Assembly (NCBI RefSeq): GCF_002754935.1 | Contig: NZ_CP018092.1 | Location: forward strand, 868,001-932,000 | DNA length: 64,000 nt | Direction of reading: 5' to 3' | Source of the DNA: Thermostichus lividus PCC 6715 | GTDB taxonomy: Bacteria; Cyanobacteriota; Cyanobacteriia; Thermosynechococcales; Thermosynechococcaceae | Shown: in pieces, positions 9,747 through 18,263 of the stretch | Layout of the letters: every line of letters begins with the position of its first letter | Position numbering within the stretch: position 1 is the stretch's first letter | Made by a program: the position numbers and the translations under genes | The notes under the pieces: generated by a model | The model's input: the letters and a program-made list of their open reading frames with translations, nothing else | Database searches by the model: none | What the model was told of the DNA's origin: nothing

Positions 9747-9776
9747 TTTTTAATGGTTTTTAATGCTTTTTAATGC
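9747..9776 (-). promoter_or_regulatory. three 10-bp phased direct repeats upstream of pflB
   Basis: Three contiguous repeats read TTTTTAATGG, TTTTTAATGC, TTTTTAATGC. They lie 50-80 bases upstream of the pflB start. The exact 10-bp period puts every T-tract on the same face of the helix, as in intrinsically curved DNA or a stacked regulator site. Confidence 0.8.
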
Positions 9777-9894
9777 AAAAGGCACTCTTGAATGATGCCA
9801 ATCAAGCTGAGCTTTGAGATGGGAAGAAATTGTGCTCCCAAAACGTATTCAAGAAACGGATGATTAGACGGTTTAGACAACTGAAATGGAGTTT

Positions 9895-9905
9895 AGTACG
9901 GTACT
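9895..9905. promoter_or_regulatory. inverted repeat AGTAC-G-GTACT upstream of pflB
   Basis: A perfect 11-base inverted repeat about 200 bases upstream of pflB. It may be an operator half-site pair. It does not match the NtcA (GTA-N8-TAC) or FNR consensus. Confidence 0.35.
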
Positions 9906-10024
9906 CCCACACCACTACTACTATTATAACTCCAGTCTTTGGTCATCGGTTTTTGTATCCTGAACTACCAAGGGTTAACGCTATCTCTTGAGAAGATCGG
10001 TGTTGCTCAATGTGACTATGAATT

Positions 10025-10107
10025 CCCTCATCCCCAACCGTTCTCCCTAGGGAGAAGGGAGCTAGGATTCTTGTTCCCTCTCTTTTGGGAGAGGGCTAGG
10101 GTGAGGG
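10025..10107. repeat. cloverleaf-like palindromic repeat of the cyanobacterial REP/MITE type
   Basis: An outer stem (CCCTCATCCCCAACC with GGCTAGGGTGAGGG) encloses two inner hairpins: TTCTCCCTAGGGAGAA (10041-10056) and CCCTCTCTTTTGGGAGAGGG (10075-10094). The same sequence type is common between genes in filamentous cyanobacteria, to my knowledge. Here it lies between the divergent pflB promoter region and the 3' end of vipp1. Confidence 0.75.
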
Positions 10108-10234
10108 CGGCAAAAGACTCAAACCCGAAAGTCATACGTCTATTCAGCAACGCCAAAAAATTAGCGCGAACAGCAGCGACCAATCACCGTTTGTTCGCGA
10201 GCTTGGGTGGTATGAAGTTGCCCCTAGCACTGAT

Positions 10235-11053
10235 TCATTTGAGAAGCTCACGCAGATATGCTATGTCATCCTCCCCGGAACTGGGTGAGGCATCTTGTAT
10301 ATCAGTGATCGCAGGAGGGGTGGACGCTCTTGGACTGGTATCAGTAACCGCTTGTGGTAGCGTGCCTGCTGGCGAGGTATCTGGTAATAAGCCAAGTTGT
10401 TTTTTCATTTCTAGCAGCTCAAATTGCACCTCATCGCTACCCGCACTGCTTTCAAGGGCTTGAAATTTGCTTTCCAGCGTATCCCCACTCAACTCGGCAA
10501 TGGCTTGGGAGCGAGCTTCCATCTGCAGAACTTTATCTTCCATGCGATCAAATACAGCCATGGCATTGGAGGTGCTTACCTTACTGACCGCCTGATGGAT
10601 TTGCTCTGAGGCTTTGGCGGCCCGAGCCCGCGCTTTGAGCATTTCTTTTTTGGTTTTGGCCTCCGCCAGTTTGCTCTCTAGAGCCGTCAAATTATCCTTA
10701 AGCGTTTTGACCTGTGCCCCCATTTGATCCACTTGGGTTTTTAAGGCAGCGGCGGTATCTGTAGCGGTCTTTTTGCGGCTGAGGGCTTCCATGGCAAGGG
10801 CTTCATCCCCTTTGCTGAGGGCAAGTCGTGCCCGATCTTCCCATTGCCGAGCCTGTTGCAGGTTTTGGGTATATTGTTGTTCAAGGCGTTTTTGCGCGGC
10901 GATCGCCTGAGCTACGGCTTGGCGCAGTTTAACCAAATCTTCATTCATGTCAATGATGGTTTGCTCCAGAATTTTTTCTGGATCCTCAGCAGCACTGACA
11001 AGGGCATTGAGGTTAGAGCGCACGGCCATGCCGACCCGTTCGAGTAAACCCAT
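10235..11053 (-). CDS. vipp1: vesicle-inducing protein in plastids (PspA/IM30 family)
   Basis: An ESCRT-III-like membrane-remodelling protein needed for thylakoid maintenance; it forms oligomeric rings and rods on membranes. The start MGLLERVGMAVRSNLNALV at 11053 is the family's amphipathic helix 0/1; further upstream codons are not conserved. Long coiled-coil helices occupy residues about 25-210. After that the sequence has a linker rich in Ser/Pro/Thr and a C-terminal helix (GEDDIAYLRELLK). That extra tail separates VIPP1 from bacterial PspA. 272 residues. Confidence 0.92.
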   Translation of the reverse strand: MGLLERVGMAVRSNLNALVSAAEDPEKILEQTIIDMNEDLVKLRQAVAQAIAAQKRLEQQYTQNLQQARQWEDRARLALSKGDEALAMEALSRKKTATDTAAALKTQVDQMGAQVKTLKDNLTALESKLAEAKTKKEMLKARARAAKASEQIHQAVSKVSTSNAMAVFDRMEDKVLQMEARSQAIAELSGDTLESKFQALESSAGSDEVQFELLEMKKQLGLLPDTSPAGTLPQAVTDTSPRASTPPAITDIQDASPSSGEDDIAYLRELLK

Positions 11054-11120
11054 GCTTCGCCTCACTAAGTAACTCGTTGACTCTACTGTAGCGCACCAAC
11101 TCCAAATTACCAAAAAAACG

Positions 11121-11159
11121 CCGTAAAGCCCCTGCCTTCAGGCATGGGGAGTATGTCAA
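11121..11159 (+). mobile_element. solo IS605-type right end beside fabI
   Basis: AAAGCCCCTGCCTTCAGGC followed by ATGGGGAGTATGTCAA forms the typical right-end hairpin ending in TCAA. No left end or transposase is seen nearby. Read on the minus strand its TTGACA supplies the TGA stop codon of fabI (11156-11158). Confidence 0.65.
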
Positions 11160-11935
11160 ATGCCCATAATGCAATAGCCCGAATCCACGTAAAGAATCTG
11201 TCCGGTAATGCCGCTCGCTAAGTCACTGGCCAAAAAGGCAGCGGCATTGCCCACTTCGGTTTGGGTGACCGTGCGACGCAGAGGGGCTGTTGCCTCAACA
11301 TGGTGAATCATGTCAAGGATGCCACCGACGGCGGAAGAGGCAAGGGTGCGAATAGGCCCTGCCGAAATACCGTTTACCCGTACCCCCTGAGCGCCCAATT
11401 CCGCAGCAAGGTAACGCACATTCATTTCCAAGGCGGCCTTGGCAATACCCATGACATTATAGTTAGGCACAACCCGTACCCCTCCCAAGTAGGTGAGGGT
11501 AACAATCGCCCCACCGCTTGTCATTAGGGGCTTAGCAGCACGACTGAGGGCAATGAGGGAATAGGCACTAATATCAAGGGCAAGGTTAAACCCCTCCACA
11601 GACACCGCAGAAAAATCCCCACTCAGATCCTCTTTTTGGGCAAAGGCGAGGCAGTGAATCAAAATATCCAGCCCTCCCCATGCGGCTGCAAGTGATTCAA
11701 ACGCATCTGTGATCTGCTGGGGCTGCTGCACATCGAGGGGCAATACAAGCTTTGGACTCAGGGGGGCAGTCAGTTCTTCAACCTTTTGTTTAAGCTTGCC
11801 GCGCTCATCAGGCAGGTACGTTACAGCCAGTTCAGCACCAGCGGCATGGAGTTGCTGGGCAATGCCCCACGCAATGGAGCGATTATTCGCAATCCCCGTG
11901 ACAAGAGCGCGTTTTCCCGACAGGTCTAGGAGCAT
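11156..11935 (-). CDS. fabI: enoyl-[acyl-carrier-protein] reductase (NADH)
   Basis: Catalyses the last reduction of each fatty acid elongation cycle. The 259-residue SDR-type protein has the FabI N-terminus (GIANNRSIAWGIAQQL), the catalytic Tyr and Lys in YNVMGIAKAALE, and the C-terminus YVDSGYCIMGI close to the family ending. The TGA stop lies inside the inverted right end of an IS605-type relic, so the element abuts the natural end of the gene. The next gene upstream on this strand is the aminopeptidase about 2.7 kb of coding away, with the opposite end facing. Confidence 0.95.
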   Translation of the reverse strand: MLLDLSGKRALVTGIANNRSIAWGIAQQLHAAGAELAVTYLPDERGKLKQKVEELTAPLSPKLVLPLDVQQPQQITDAFESLAAAWGGLDILIHCLAFAQKEDLSGDFSAVSVEGFNLALDISAYSLIALSRAAKPLMTSGGAIVTLTYLGGVRVVPNYNVMGIAKAALEMNVRYLAAELGAQGVRVNGISAGPIRTLASSAVGGILDMIHHVEATAPLRRTVTQTEVGNAAAFLASDLASGITGQILYVDSGYCIMGI

Positions 11936-12023
11936 GGTGTACGGCCTTCATTGATGATCCAAGACTTGATCGTAGCAGAGGGAGGGATGCCCACCCTAGT
12001 ATTCTCCGCAAGCGTAAATGGGG

Positions 12024-14606
12024 CTAATTTGCTGCTGCGTCGGCATGGGTAGCCTTCGTTTTGGCTTCTAGATGCTCCAAGCGACTTTTGAGGGTTTGGT
12101 TTTCCTTTTGCAGGTCGCTGAGGGTCGTTTCGAGGGTTTTTAAGCGCTCATCTGTACCAAGGGCGTTTTTCAGCTTGGCAATGCTCTCATCCACCAGTCG
12201 CTTGATGCGGCCATCGCTGGTGCGATCGCCCACAGCCTGCAAAATCGCCAATACGCGGGGATGATCAATTTGACTGAGGGCTTGGACAACCGCCACTTGG
12301 GTCAAGAAAAAGGTTTCATGGCTCAACTGCTCTAAACGCTCGAGGATCTGGCGCAGCTGGGGATGATGGCGATCGCCCATGGCACCCAGCGTGCGAATAG
12401 CGGCAAGGCGCAGTGGTTGAGGTACCGTGGCTGCTGTATAGCTGAGTACCAGTTCCACGGCCTCTGGTAACTCTTTGAGGTACCCTACACCGGCGATCGC
12501 CCCACAGCGCACCACTTCATTCCACCCTTGGCGAGTGTCTAGGGCACTGCGCAACCGCTTGAGAACTTTTTCGGGGCTGGGTTTGGGTTGGGGCTTAGCC
12601 GCAGCAATCATCCCGATGCCTTTGAGGGCAGCGGCTTCCACACGGTAGCTCGGATCACCGTGCTTGGCAATGGCTTTGAGATGGTTGTAGGCGGCCGCAC
12701 TCTTAAAACTGGCGATCGCCTCAACGGCAGCGTTGCGCACCTGAGGTTGGGGGTCTTCAAGGGCACAGCAGAGCGCCTCTAAGCTTTGATCGAGGCGGAT
12801 GGTTCCCAAGACGCTGGCAATTTCCTGCCGGACTCCCCAGAACGGCTCTTCCTTTAGTGCTGTTGCCAAGGCGTTGACCACCTCCAGATTGCCTTTTTTG
12901 CCCAGAGCGATCGCGGCGTGAATCCGCCCTAGTACGTCTGGATCGTGGCGCAACTGAGCCATTAATTCTGGGAGGGGGTACTCTAGGGTCACGGTTTTGA
13001 GGGTGTGGTTGCCGGCATCAAAACTCACAAAGCTGGGCTGCTGCGGCAGGGGTAGGTAAAAGGTGTGCTCAGGTTCATAGACCCGCAGGGTGAGCGTTTG
13101 CAGCGATACGTTGCCCCCCGCCTCAACGGTGCCGATCGCCACCGGAATGCGCAGATCAAAGAGATTTCGCTCTAGGGGACTCACTCCCTCCGTGACCTGT
13201 TGCTGCTTGATGGTTAAGACCGCTAAGCGATCGGTACTCTCCCAGCGATAGCTCACATGGAAGTCGGGATGACCACCGCGAAACACGTACTGGTCAAATA
13301 GGGGGAGCAGGTTCCGTCCAGTGGCGGTTTCAATGGCACGCAGCAGATCCACCGTTTCCACGGTTTGGTGGGCATAGGTTTTCACAAAGGTCTGGATAGC
13401 TTTCCAGAACAGGTCATCCCCTAGCGCTTGGCGGATCATGTGATAGACACACGCGCCTTTTTCGTAGAGGTGGCGATCGTACAGTTCAATGGCTTCGCGG
13501 TAGATATGGGTAACAATGGGACGGCGGTAGCGATCGCTATCTTCACTGAGGTAGTTGCGCAACTCTCCGAGGCGATAGTAGGCGGCAAAATCAGCCCCGT
13601 ATTCCTCCTCAAACCAGAGCACTTCGGCATAGGAGGCCATCCCCTCCTTTAGCCAAGCGTGAGACCAGTGCTTAATCACCACTAAATCGCCAAACCACTG
13701 ATGCGCTAACTCGTGCGCTACCAAACTTTCAGTGCGGAAATCGTCTTGCGCCGCGCGCTCGTCCAACAAACAGCGATCGGTGAGCAGGGTGGTGGAGGTA
13801 TTTTCCATCCCTCCAAAGATAAAATCCGCCACACAGACTTGGGCATACTTGGGATAGGGATAGGGATAGTCATAGATGCGACTAAAAAAGTCAATCATCT
13901 GGGGGGTTTTGCCTAGGCTGCGGCGGGCATCATCAGCGCGCTCTTTGGCCACATAATAGGTGACGGGTTTACCCTGCCACTGATCGTCGAAAACAGCAAA
14001 GTCCCCGACGGCCAAGGTCATCAGGTAGGTGGGGTGAACTTGGGGTTGGTACCAGTGGAAAACCTGCCAATCGCCCTCTGGGTAGCTGGCGCGTAGTTCC
14101 CCATTGGAAATGGCCTGTAGGGCGTGGGGCACCCGCACCCGCACTTCGGAGGTGGCCAACTGGCCGGGGTAGTCAAAACAGGGAAACCAATAGCGGGAGT
14201 CTTCGTCTTCCCCTTGCGTCCATGCTTGCGGCGGGGTCGTGTCCACAAAATAAAGGCCACGCTGGGGGCGATCGAGATGGTACTCAATCGTCAGCAGTAG
14301 GCTTTGATCGGGGCTGAGGGGAAAATTCGGCTCTAGGGCAAGGTCGAGGTGTTCGCCATCGTAGGTGAAGGGGTGGATCTGGTGCTGGAGGGTCACCCCC
14401 TGAATGCGTTGGCCAACAGCATTGAGGCGCAGGTGCCGGACGTGGGGGTGCAGGGGGCGCAGGTGTAGGTGGCAGTGTCCCCAACACTGATGCTGTGCCA
14501 GATCAAGGGTCAAATCCAGAAAAATATGCTCAACCCGAACGGGGCGATCGGGGCTGTAGTGGGGACGAGCACCGCTGAGGACAAAGGGGTTGGATGAGAC
14601 AGCCAT
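12024..14606 (-). CDS. M1 family zinc aminopeptidase with C-terminal HEAT repeats
   Basis: A large soluble metallopeptidase of about 860 residues. The M1 catalytic elements are present: GGMENTS (exopeptidase motif), then HELAHQWFGD with the third zinc ligand in WLKEGMASYAE, 18 residues on. After the catalytic half, residues about 540-800 form HEAT-like helical repeats (for example LGRIHAAIALGKKGNLEVV and QPQVRNAAVEAIASF). The protein ends in a coiled coil (LSDLQKENQTLKSRLEHLEAK). I start at the ATG at 14606 (MAVSSNPF); the upstream extension reads through an unlikely composition. Such HEAT-fused M1 enzymes are common in cyanobacteria; the substrate is unknown. Confidence 0.88.
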   Translation of the reverse strand: MAVSSNPFVLSGARPHYSPDRPVRVEHIFLDLTLDLAQHQCWGHCHLHLRPLHPHVRHLRLNAVGQRIQGVTLQHQIHPFTYDGEHLDLALEPNFPLSPDQSLLLTIEYHLDRPQRGLYFVDTTPPQAWTQGEDEDSRYWFPCFDYPGQLATSEVRVRVPHALQAISNGELRASYPEGDWQVFHWYQPQVHPTYLMTLAVGDFAVFDDQWQGKPVTYYVAKERADDARRSLGKTPQMIDFFSRIYDYPYPYPKYAQVCVADFIFGGMENTSTTLLTDRCLLDERAAQDDFRTESLVAHELAHQWFGDLVVIKHWSHAWLKEGMASYAEVLWFEEEYGADFAAYYRLGELRNYLSEDSDRYRRPIVTHIYREAIELYDRHLYEKGACVYHMIRQALGDDLFWKAIQTFVKTYAHQTVETVDLLRAIETATGRNLLPLFDQYVFRGGHPDFHVSYRWESTDRLAVLTIKQQQVTEGVSPLERNLFDLRIPVAIGTVEAGGNVSLQTLTLRVYEPEHTFYLPLPQQPSFVSFDAGNHTLKTVTLEYPLPELMAQLRHDPDVLGRIHAAIALGKKGNLEVVNALATALKEEPFWGVRQEIASVLGTIRLDQSLEALCCALEDPQPQVRNAAVEAIASFKSAAAYNHLKAIAKHGDPSYRVEAAALKGIGMIAAAKPQPKPSPEKVLKRLRSALDTRQGWNEVVRCGAIAGVGYLKELPEAVELVLSYTAATVPQPLRLAAIRTLGAMGDRHHPQLRQILERLEQLSHETFFLTQVAVVQALSQIDHPRVLAILQAVGDRTSDGRIKRLVDESIAKLKNALGTDERLKTLETTLSDLQKENQTLKSRLEHLEAKTKATHADAAAN

Positions 14607-14694
14607 GGAGCGAAGGTAGCCAACCAGCAAACAGTTCTCAGTGTATCCCATCCACAGGATCGAGCCATAACTGCACTCTCCGCCAACCCTTGCC

Positions 14695-15675
14695 TCACCC
14701 GCCCTGAGCCGCAAGATGAACGGTGCCCAGCAGCCCCACCTCTGGGTTGGTAATGACGGCAACAAATAACTGCTCCATCAATGGCCGGAATCGCCCCTTA
14801 TCTAGAAAATGAGTTAAGAACGTGCCATCGGTCATCTTCGGTAAAATTTTTGCCGCAATTCCGCCAGCAATAAAAATCCCCCCCAAGGGGAGGCTTTTGA
14901 GGGCAAGATTTCCCGCCTCAGCGCCGTAGGCCGCCACAAACATCGTCAAGGCTTGAGCACACAGGGGATCCCCCGCCATGCCAAACTGACTAATAACCGC
15001 CGCCCGATCCATGGTGGCCATCGCTGTTTGTACCGCTGCGGTTTCTGGGGCAAATTCAATACTTTTGAGGTAGTCGTAGATATTCACTAACCCCGGACCT
15101 GAGACCACCCGCTCGACCGAGACCCGCTCGTAGTGTTGCCACAGGTAGCGCAATAGGCCAATTTCTAGTTCATTCCGGGGAGGAAAGTCGGTGTGCCCCC
15201 CCTCAATGGGTAACACCTGATAGCGATCGCCCTGCCAGAGCATGAGGGCTTCTCCTAAACCGGTGCCTGCCCCCAATAAGGCAATGGGCGCCTGCGATCG
15301 CCGCGGTCGCTCCTGCAATACCACAATGTCGCTCGGGGGCAACACCAACGAGCCATAGGCCACGGCGGCAAAATCATTCAGGAGAGTGACACAGGGAATA
15401 TTGAGAGCATCCTGTAACTCGTGGGCGCTTACCCGCCAGCCTAAATTTGTAACTTGCGCGGTTTGATCAATGACTGGCCCGGGGATGCCGAGGCACGCCC
15501 GCTGTGGCACCACGGAGCCTTGGCTGAGAAAGTCCTGTAACAACTGGGTTAAATTGGCAAAGTCGCGGCTAGCATACGTCGCGCTGCGCAGTAAGTGCCA
15601 ATCACTACCAACAACTTCCCACAACTGCACAAGGGTCTTTGTGCCACCAACATCAGCGCCGAGGATAATGCTCAT
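14695..15675 (-). CDS. glk: glucokinase
   Basis: Phosphorylates glucose with ATP at the entry of glycolysis. The 326-residue protein has the phosphate-1 loop at its N-terminus (GADVGGTKTLVQLWE), an LLNDFAAVAYG segment with the catalytic Asp, the GAGTGLGEA phosphate-2 region and GGIFIAGGIAAKI near the end. It is the last gene of the tight minus-strand run ffh-budA-hpnA-purC-glk, starting 15 bases after purC stops. Confidence 0.93.
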   Translation of the reverse strand: MSIILGADVGGTKTLVQLWEVVGSDWHLLRSATYASRDFANLTQLLQDFLSQGSVVPQRACLGIPGPVIDQTAQVTNLGWRVSAHELQDALNIPCVTLLNDFAAVAYGSLVLPPSDIVVLQERPRRSQAPIALLGAGTGLGEALMLWQGDRYQVLPIEGGHTDFPPRNELEIGLLRYLWQHYERVSVERVVSGPGLVNIYDYLKSIEFAPETAAVQTAMATMDRAAVISQFGMAGDPLCAQALTMFVAAYGAEAGNLALKSLPLGGIFIAGGIAAKILPKMTDGTFLTHFLDKGRFRPLMEQLFVAVITNPEVGLLGTVHLAAQGG

Positions 15676-15690
15676 GTTGCGTCTCCATCG

Positions 15691-16419
15691 TTAGGGTTGG
15701 GAATGGGCGAGCACCCGCTGCATAACGAGGGCGTAGGCCTCTTCAATCGCACCTAGATCTTGGCGGAAGCGATCCTTATCTAGAATCCGTTTTTGCGGAT
15801 CCGCCTCCTCTTGATTCCACAGGCGACAACTGTCGGGGCTAATTTCATCAGCAAGAAGAATCGTGCCATCGCGGCGGCCAAACTCCAGCTTAAAGTCCAC
15901 TAGGGTAATGCCACAGTCTTGGAAAAAGCCCTGCAGATGGTGATTGACCCCTAAGGCCATCTCAATGAGGGTGTCTTCCTCAGCAGGGGTGACAAGGTTA
16001 AGGAGCCGCAGGCGATCGCGCGTCAGCAGCGGATCGCCAAGGGCATCGTCCTTGAGGTAAAACTCCACTAGGGGTGGGGTTAGCTCTAGGCCAAGGGGTA
16101 GCCCCGTCTGACGGCACAGGCTGCCGGCGGCACGATTGCGCACAACCACTTCTAGGGGAATAATTTCAACGCGGCGCACCTGCATCTGTTGTGGTGCCAC
16201 TTGGGCAATGAAGTGGTTGGGGATACCCTGAGCCGCCAAATACTGGAACAGATGACTGGCGATCGCGCAGTTCATCACGCCTTTATTTTGAATGGAACCC
16301 CGCTTTTGGGCATTAAAGGCGGTGGCATCATCCTTAAATTCCGCCAAGAGAATGTCAGGATCAGGTGTTGCATAGATTTTCTTGGCTTTCCCTTCGTAGA
16401 GCAGGGGATGATCACTCAT
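15691..16419 (-). CDS. purC: phosphoribosylaminoimidazole-succinocarboxamide synthase
   Basis: Joins CAIR and aspartate with ATP in purine synthesis. The start MSDHPLLYEGKAKKIYAT at 16419 is the standard PurC beginning; the frame is open upstream but overlaps hpnA. Family motifs include FKDDATAFNAQKRG, EVVVRNRAAGSLCR, TLVDFKLEFGR and DEISPDSCRLW. 242 residues. It lies 10 bases after hpnA. Confidence 0.96.
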   Translation of the reverse strand: MSDHPLLYEGKAKKIYATPDPDILLAEFKDDATAFNAQKRGSIQNKGVMNCAIASHLFQYLAAQGIPNHFIAQVAPQQMQVRRVEIIPLEVVVRNRAAGSLCRQTGLPLGLELTPPLVEFYLKDDALGDPLLTRDRLRLLNLVTPAEEDTLIEMALGVNHHLQGFFQDCGITLVDFKLEFGRRDGTILLADEISPDSCRLWNQEEADPQKRILDKDRFRQDLGAIEEAYALVMQRVLAHSQP

Positions 16420-16429
16420 GGCAAAGTCC

Positions 16430-17413
16430 TCAATGGCAATACCCCCGGTCACGGTACCATGCAACTGCCTCGGCCAATGCCTGATCAATCGGTGTTTGGG
16501 GCAGTCCCAATTCCTGTACCGCTTTAGTGGCATCGTAGAACATCGTTTGCTGAGCCATCCGCACGCCATCCACCGGAATGCGAGGGGGGGTGCCAAGCGC
16601 GCCCAAGACCACTTCATCGATCCAGGCGATCGCCAAGGGCAGCCACACTGGAATTGCACCACGGGGTGGGGGTAGCCCCGTCAGCGCTGCTAAGCGGTTG
16701 AGAATTTCGCCAAGGGTCAGATTCTGATGTCCCAGAATGTAGCGATCGCCCGTTCTGCCTTTTTCCAGCGCCAAGACATGACCGATCGCCACATCCCGCA
16801 CATGAATCAGGTTCAAACCTGTTTCCACGTAAAAGGGCATCTGCCGTCGCAAAAAGCGCAGAATCATGTCTCCGGTGGGCGTGGGCTTGGCATCCCAGGC
16901 TCCAATGGGGGTGCTTGGGTTGACAATTACAATATCTTGGCCTGTCGCCACTGCCTTGTGGGCGGCCTGCTCTGCCCAATACTTCGAGCGTTTGTACTCA
17001 CTAATTAACTTGTCTGGGGGGCTTTGGTAGCGCTCGGTCGCCGGTTTACCACTGGGATCCACGCCAATGGCAGCCACAGAACTGGTATAAACGGTGCGCT
17101 CGACCCCTGCCTGTTGGGCAGCCGCCAGTACGCGCTGGGTTCCCACCACATTCACTTGGTAGAGGCGATCGCGCTCCCGCCGCCAGAGGCTGTAGTGAGC
17201 CGCCACATGGAAGAGTGCTTGACAGCCCTGCATCAGGGGTACCAAATCGCTGTGAACGAGATCCCCTTGCACCACTTCCACCCCTAACGTTCTTAAGTGG
17301 GGGGCACGATCAGGCTGCCGCACTAAGGCTCGCACCCGGTAGCCCTTTTCCATGAGGACTGTGGCAACGTGGGTTCCCACAAAGCCACTCGCACCAGTGA
17401 CAAACACCTGCAT
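16430..17413 (-). CDS. hpnA: NAD-dependent epimerase/dehydratase, hopanoid-associated HpnA type
   Basis: An extended SDR of 327 residues with the Rossmann motif GASGFVGTHVA at the N-terminus and the YxxxK catalytic pair in YKRSKYWAE. The segments VYTSSVAAIGV, NPSTPIGAWDAKPTPTG and YILGHQNLTLGEIL are typical of HpnA, implicated in hopanoid side-chain sugar chemistry. No other hopanoid gene is in this window. I take the ATG at 17413; a TTG two codons upstream is possible. It sits 8 bases after the acetolactate decarboxylase. Confidence 0.85.
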   Translation of the reverse strand: MQVFVTGASGFVGTHVATVLMEKGYRVRALVRQPDRAPHLRTLGVEVVQGDLVHSDLVPLMQGCQALFHVAAHYSLWRRERDRLYQVNVVGTQRVLAAAQQAGVERTVYTSSVAAIGVDPSGKPATERYQSPPDKLISEYKRSKYWAEQAAHKAVATGQDIVIVNPSTPIGAWDAKPTPTGDMILRFLRRQMPFYVETGLNLIHVRDVAIGHVLALEKGRTGDRYILGHQNLTLGEILNRLAALTGLPPPRGAIPVWLPLAIAWIDEVVLGALGTPPRIPVDGVRMAQQTMFYDATKAVQELGLPQTPIDQALAEAVAWYRDRGYCH

Positions 17414-17421
17414 AGGCAAAG

Positions 17422-18261
17422 CTAACGATCCTGCTCTGCGGCTTCTAATTCGTGGCGGGTATCCTTCGTTAGATCCACACCGCGAAAGGCATCTGTATCC
17501 GGCAAGGCAATCTGGGTATAGGGGGTTTCATCAAAGGCAATCGTTATGTTCCCAGTCAGACAATCCAGTAGGTGCCCTCCACAGGAGCGATCGTGGCTGA
17601 GGAAATGAAAATGAAAGCCGGGGATATTCACCATTTGCATGTACAGCGGCACCCAAAAGCCAACGAGGGTACCTTGAATCTGTTCAAACCGACAAATTTG
17701 CGCCTGTGCTGCCGCATCAATCAGCCGAGTTGCCGCCGTTTGGCGGCTGACGGTGCGGGTTTTAATCAGAGGAAAAGTGCCCTCAATGCGAATGGCATAA
17801 AACAGGTTATCGGAGGGCAGCAGGGATTTGAGGTGAGCTTGTAAACCGTCGTAGTTCAGGGCGTCATGGCAAACATGGAGCACGTCTTGGTTCCAGACAG
17901 TCACGGTGGCAAAGGGAGTTTTTACTGTTTCTGGCACCATGGCAACTGTGCCATCACTGCGCAACTGATAGACTTCTCCCTCCAGCACCACCATTTCCCC
18001 ATCGAGGTCATCGAAGGTGCCTAGGCCAAAATTTCCCCGCTGCTTGAGTTCGCCAATGGTTAGATCACCGCGATACACCCCTTCTACCAACGCGCTAATC
18101 GTAGAGGTTTGAAACAGGGTTTCCTCCCCCACGTTGAGGTATTGGCTGAGCGCCTGCTCTAAAATTTGACTCAGGCTTTGACCACTGACGCGGCGGTGTT
18201 GCTCTAGGGCATCCTTCAGATGGGGAGCGATCGCACACAGAAGGACGTGGGTTTCTGCCAT
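17422..18261 (-). CDS. budA: alpha-acetolactate decarboxylase with extra N-terminal domain
   Basis: Decarboxylates acetolactate to acetoin. The catalytic domain starts at about residue 50 (LFQTSTISALVEGVYRGDLT) and has the expected LKQRGNFGLGTFDDLDGEM and IEGTFPLIKTRTV segments. The zinc site is FHFHFLSHDRSCGGHLLD, which supplies three histidines. The first 45 residues are an addition to the usual family: LKDALEQHRRVSGQSLSQI then LEQALSQYLNV reads like a ribbon-helix-helix or small helical domain. The gene lies 2 bases after ffh and 8 before hpnA. Together with pflB it points to fermentation. The domain call is secure; the N-terminal role is unknown. Confidence 0.9.
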   Translation of the reverse strand: MAETHVLLCAIAPHLKDALEQHRRVSGQSLSQILEQALSQYLNVGEETLFQTSTISALVEGVYRGDLTIGELKQRGNFGLGTFDDLDGEMVVLEGEVYQLRSDGTVAMVPETVKTPFATVTVWNQDVLHVCHDALNYDGLQAHLKSLLPSDNLFYAIRIEGTFPLIKTRTVSRQTAATRLIDAAAQAQICRFEQIQGTLVGFWVPLYMQMVNIPGFHFHFLSHDRSCGGHLLDCLTGNITIAFDETPYTQIALPDTDAFRGVDLTKDTRHELEAAEQDR

Positions 18262-18263
18262 GG

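Noticed and set aside
9777-9940. FNR or NtcA site upstream of pflB
   Set aside because: The closest inverted repeat (TCAAGC-TGA-GCTTTGA) has wrong spacing for FNR, and no GTA-N8-TAC was found.
9939-10463. Plus-strand frame of 174 residues next to pflB
   Set aside because: Runs through the palindromic repeat and antisense to the end of vipp1; no family features.
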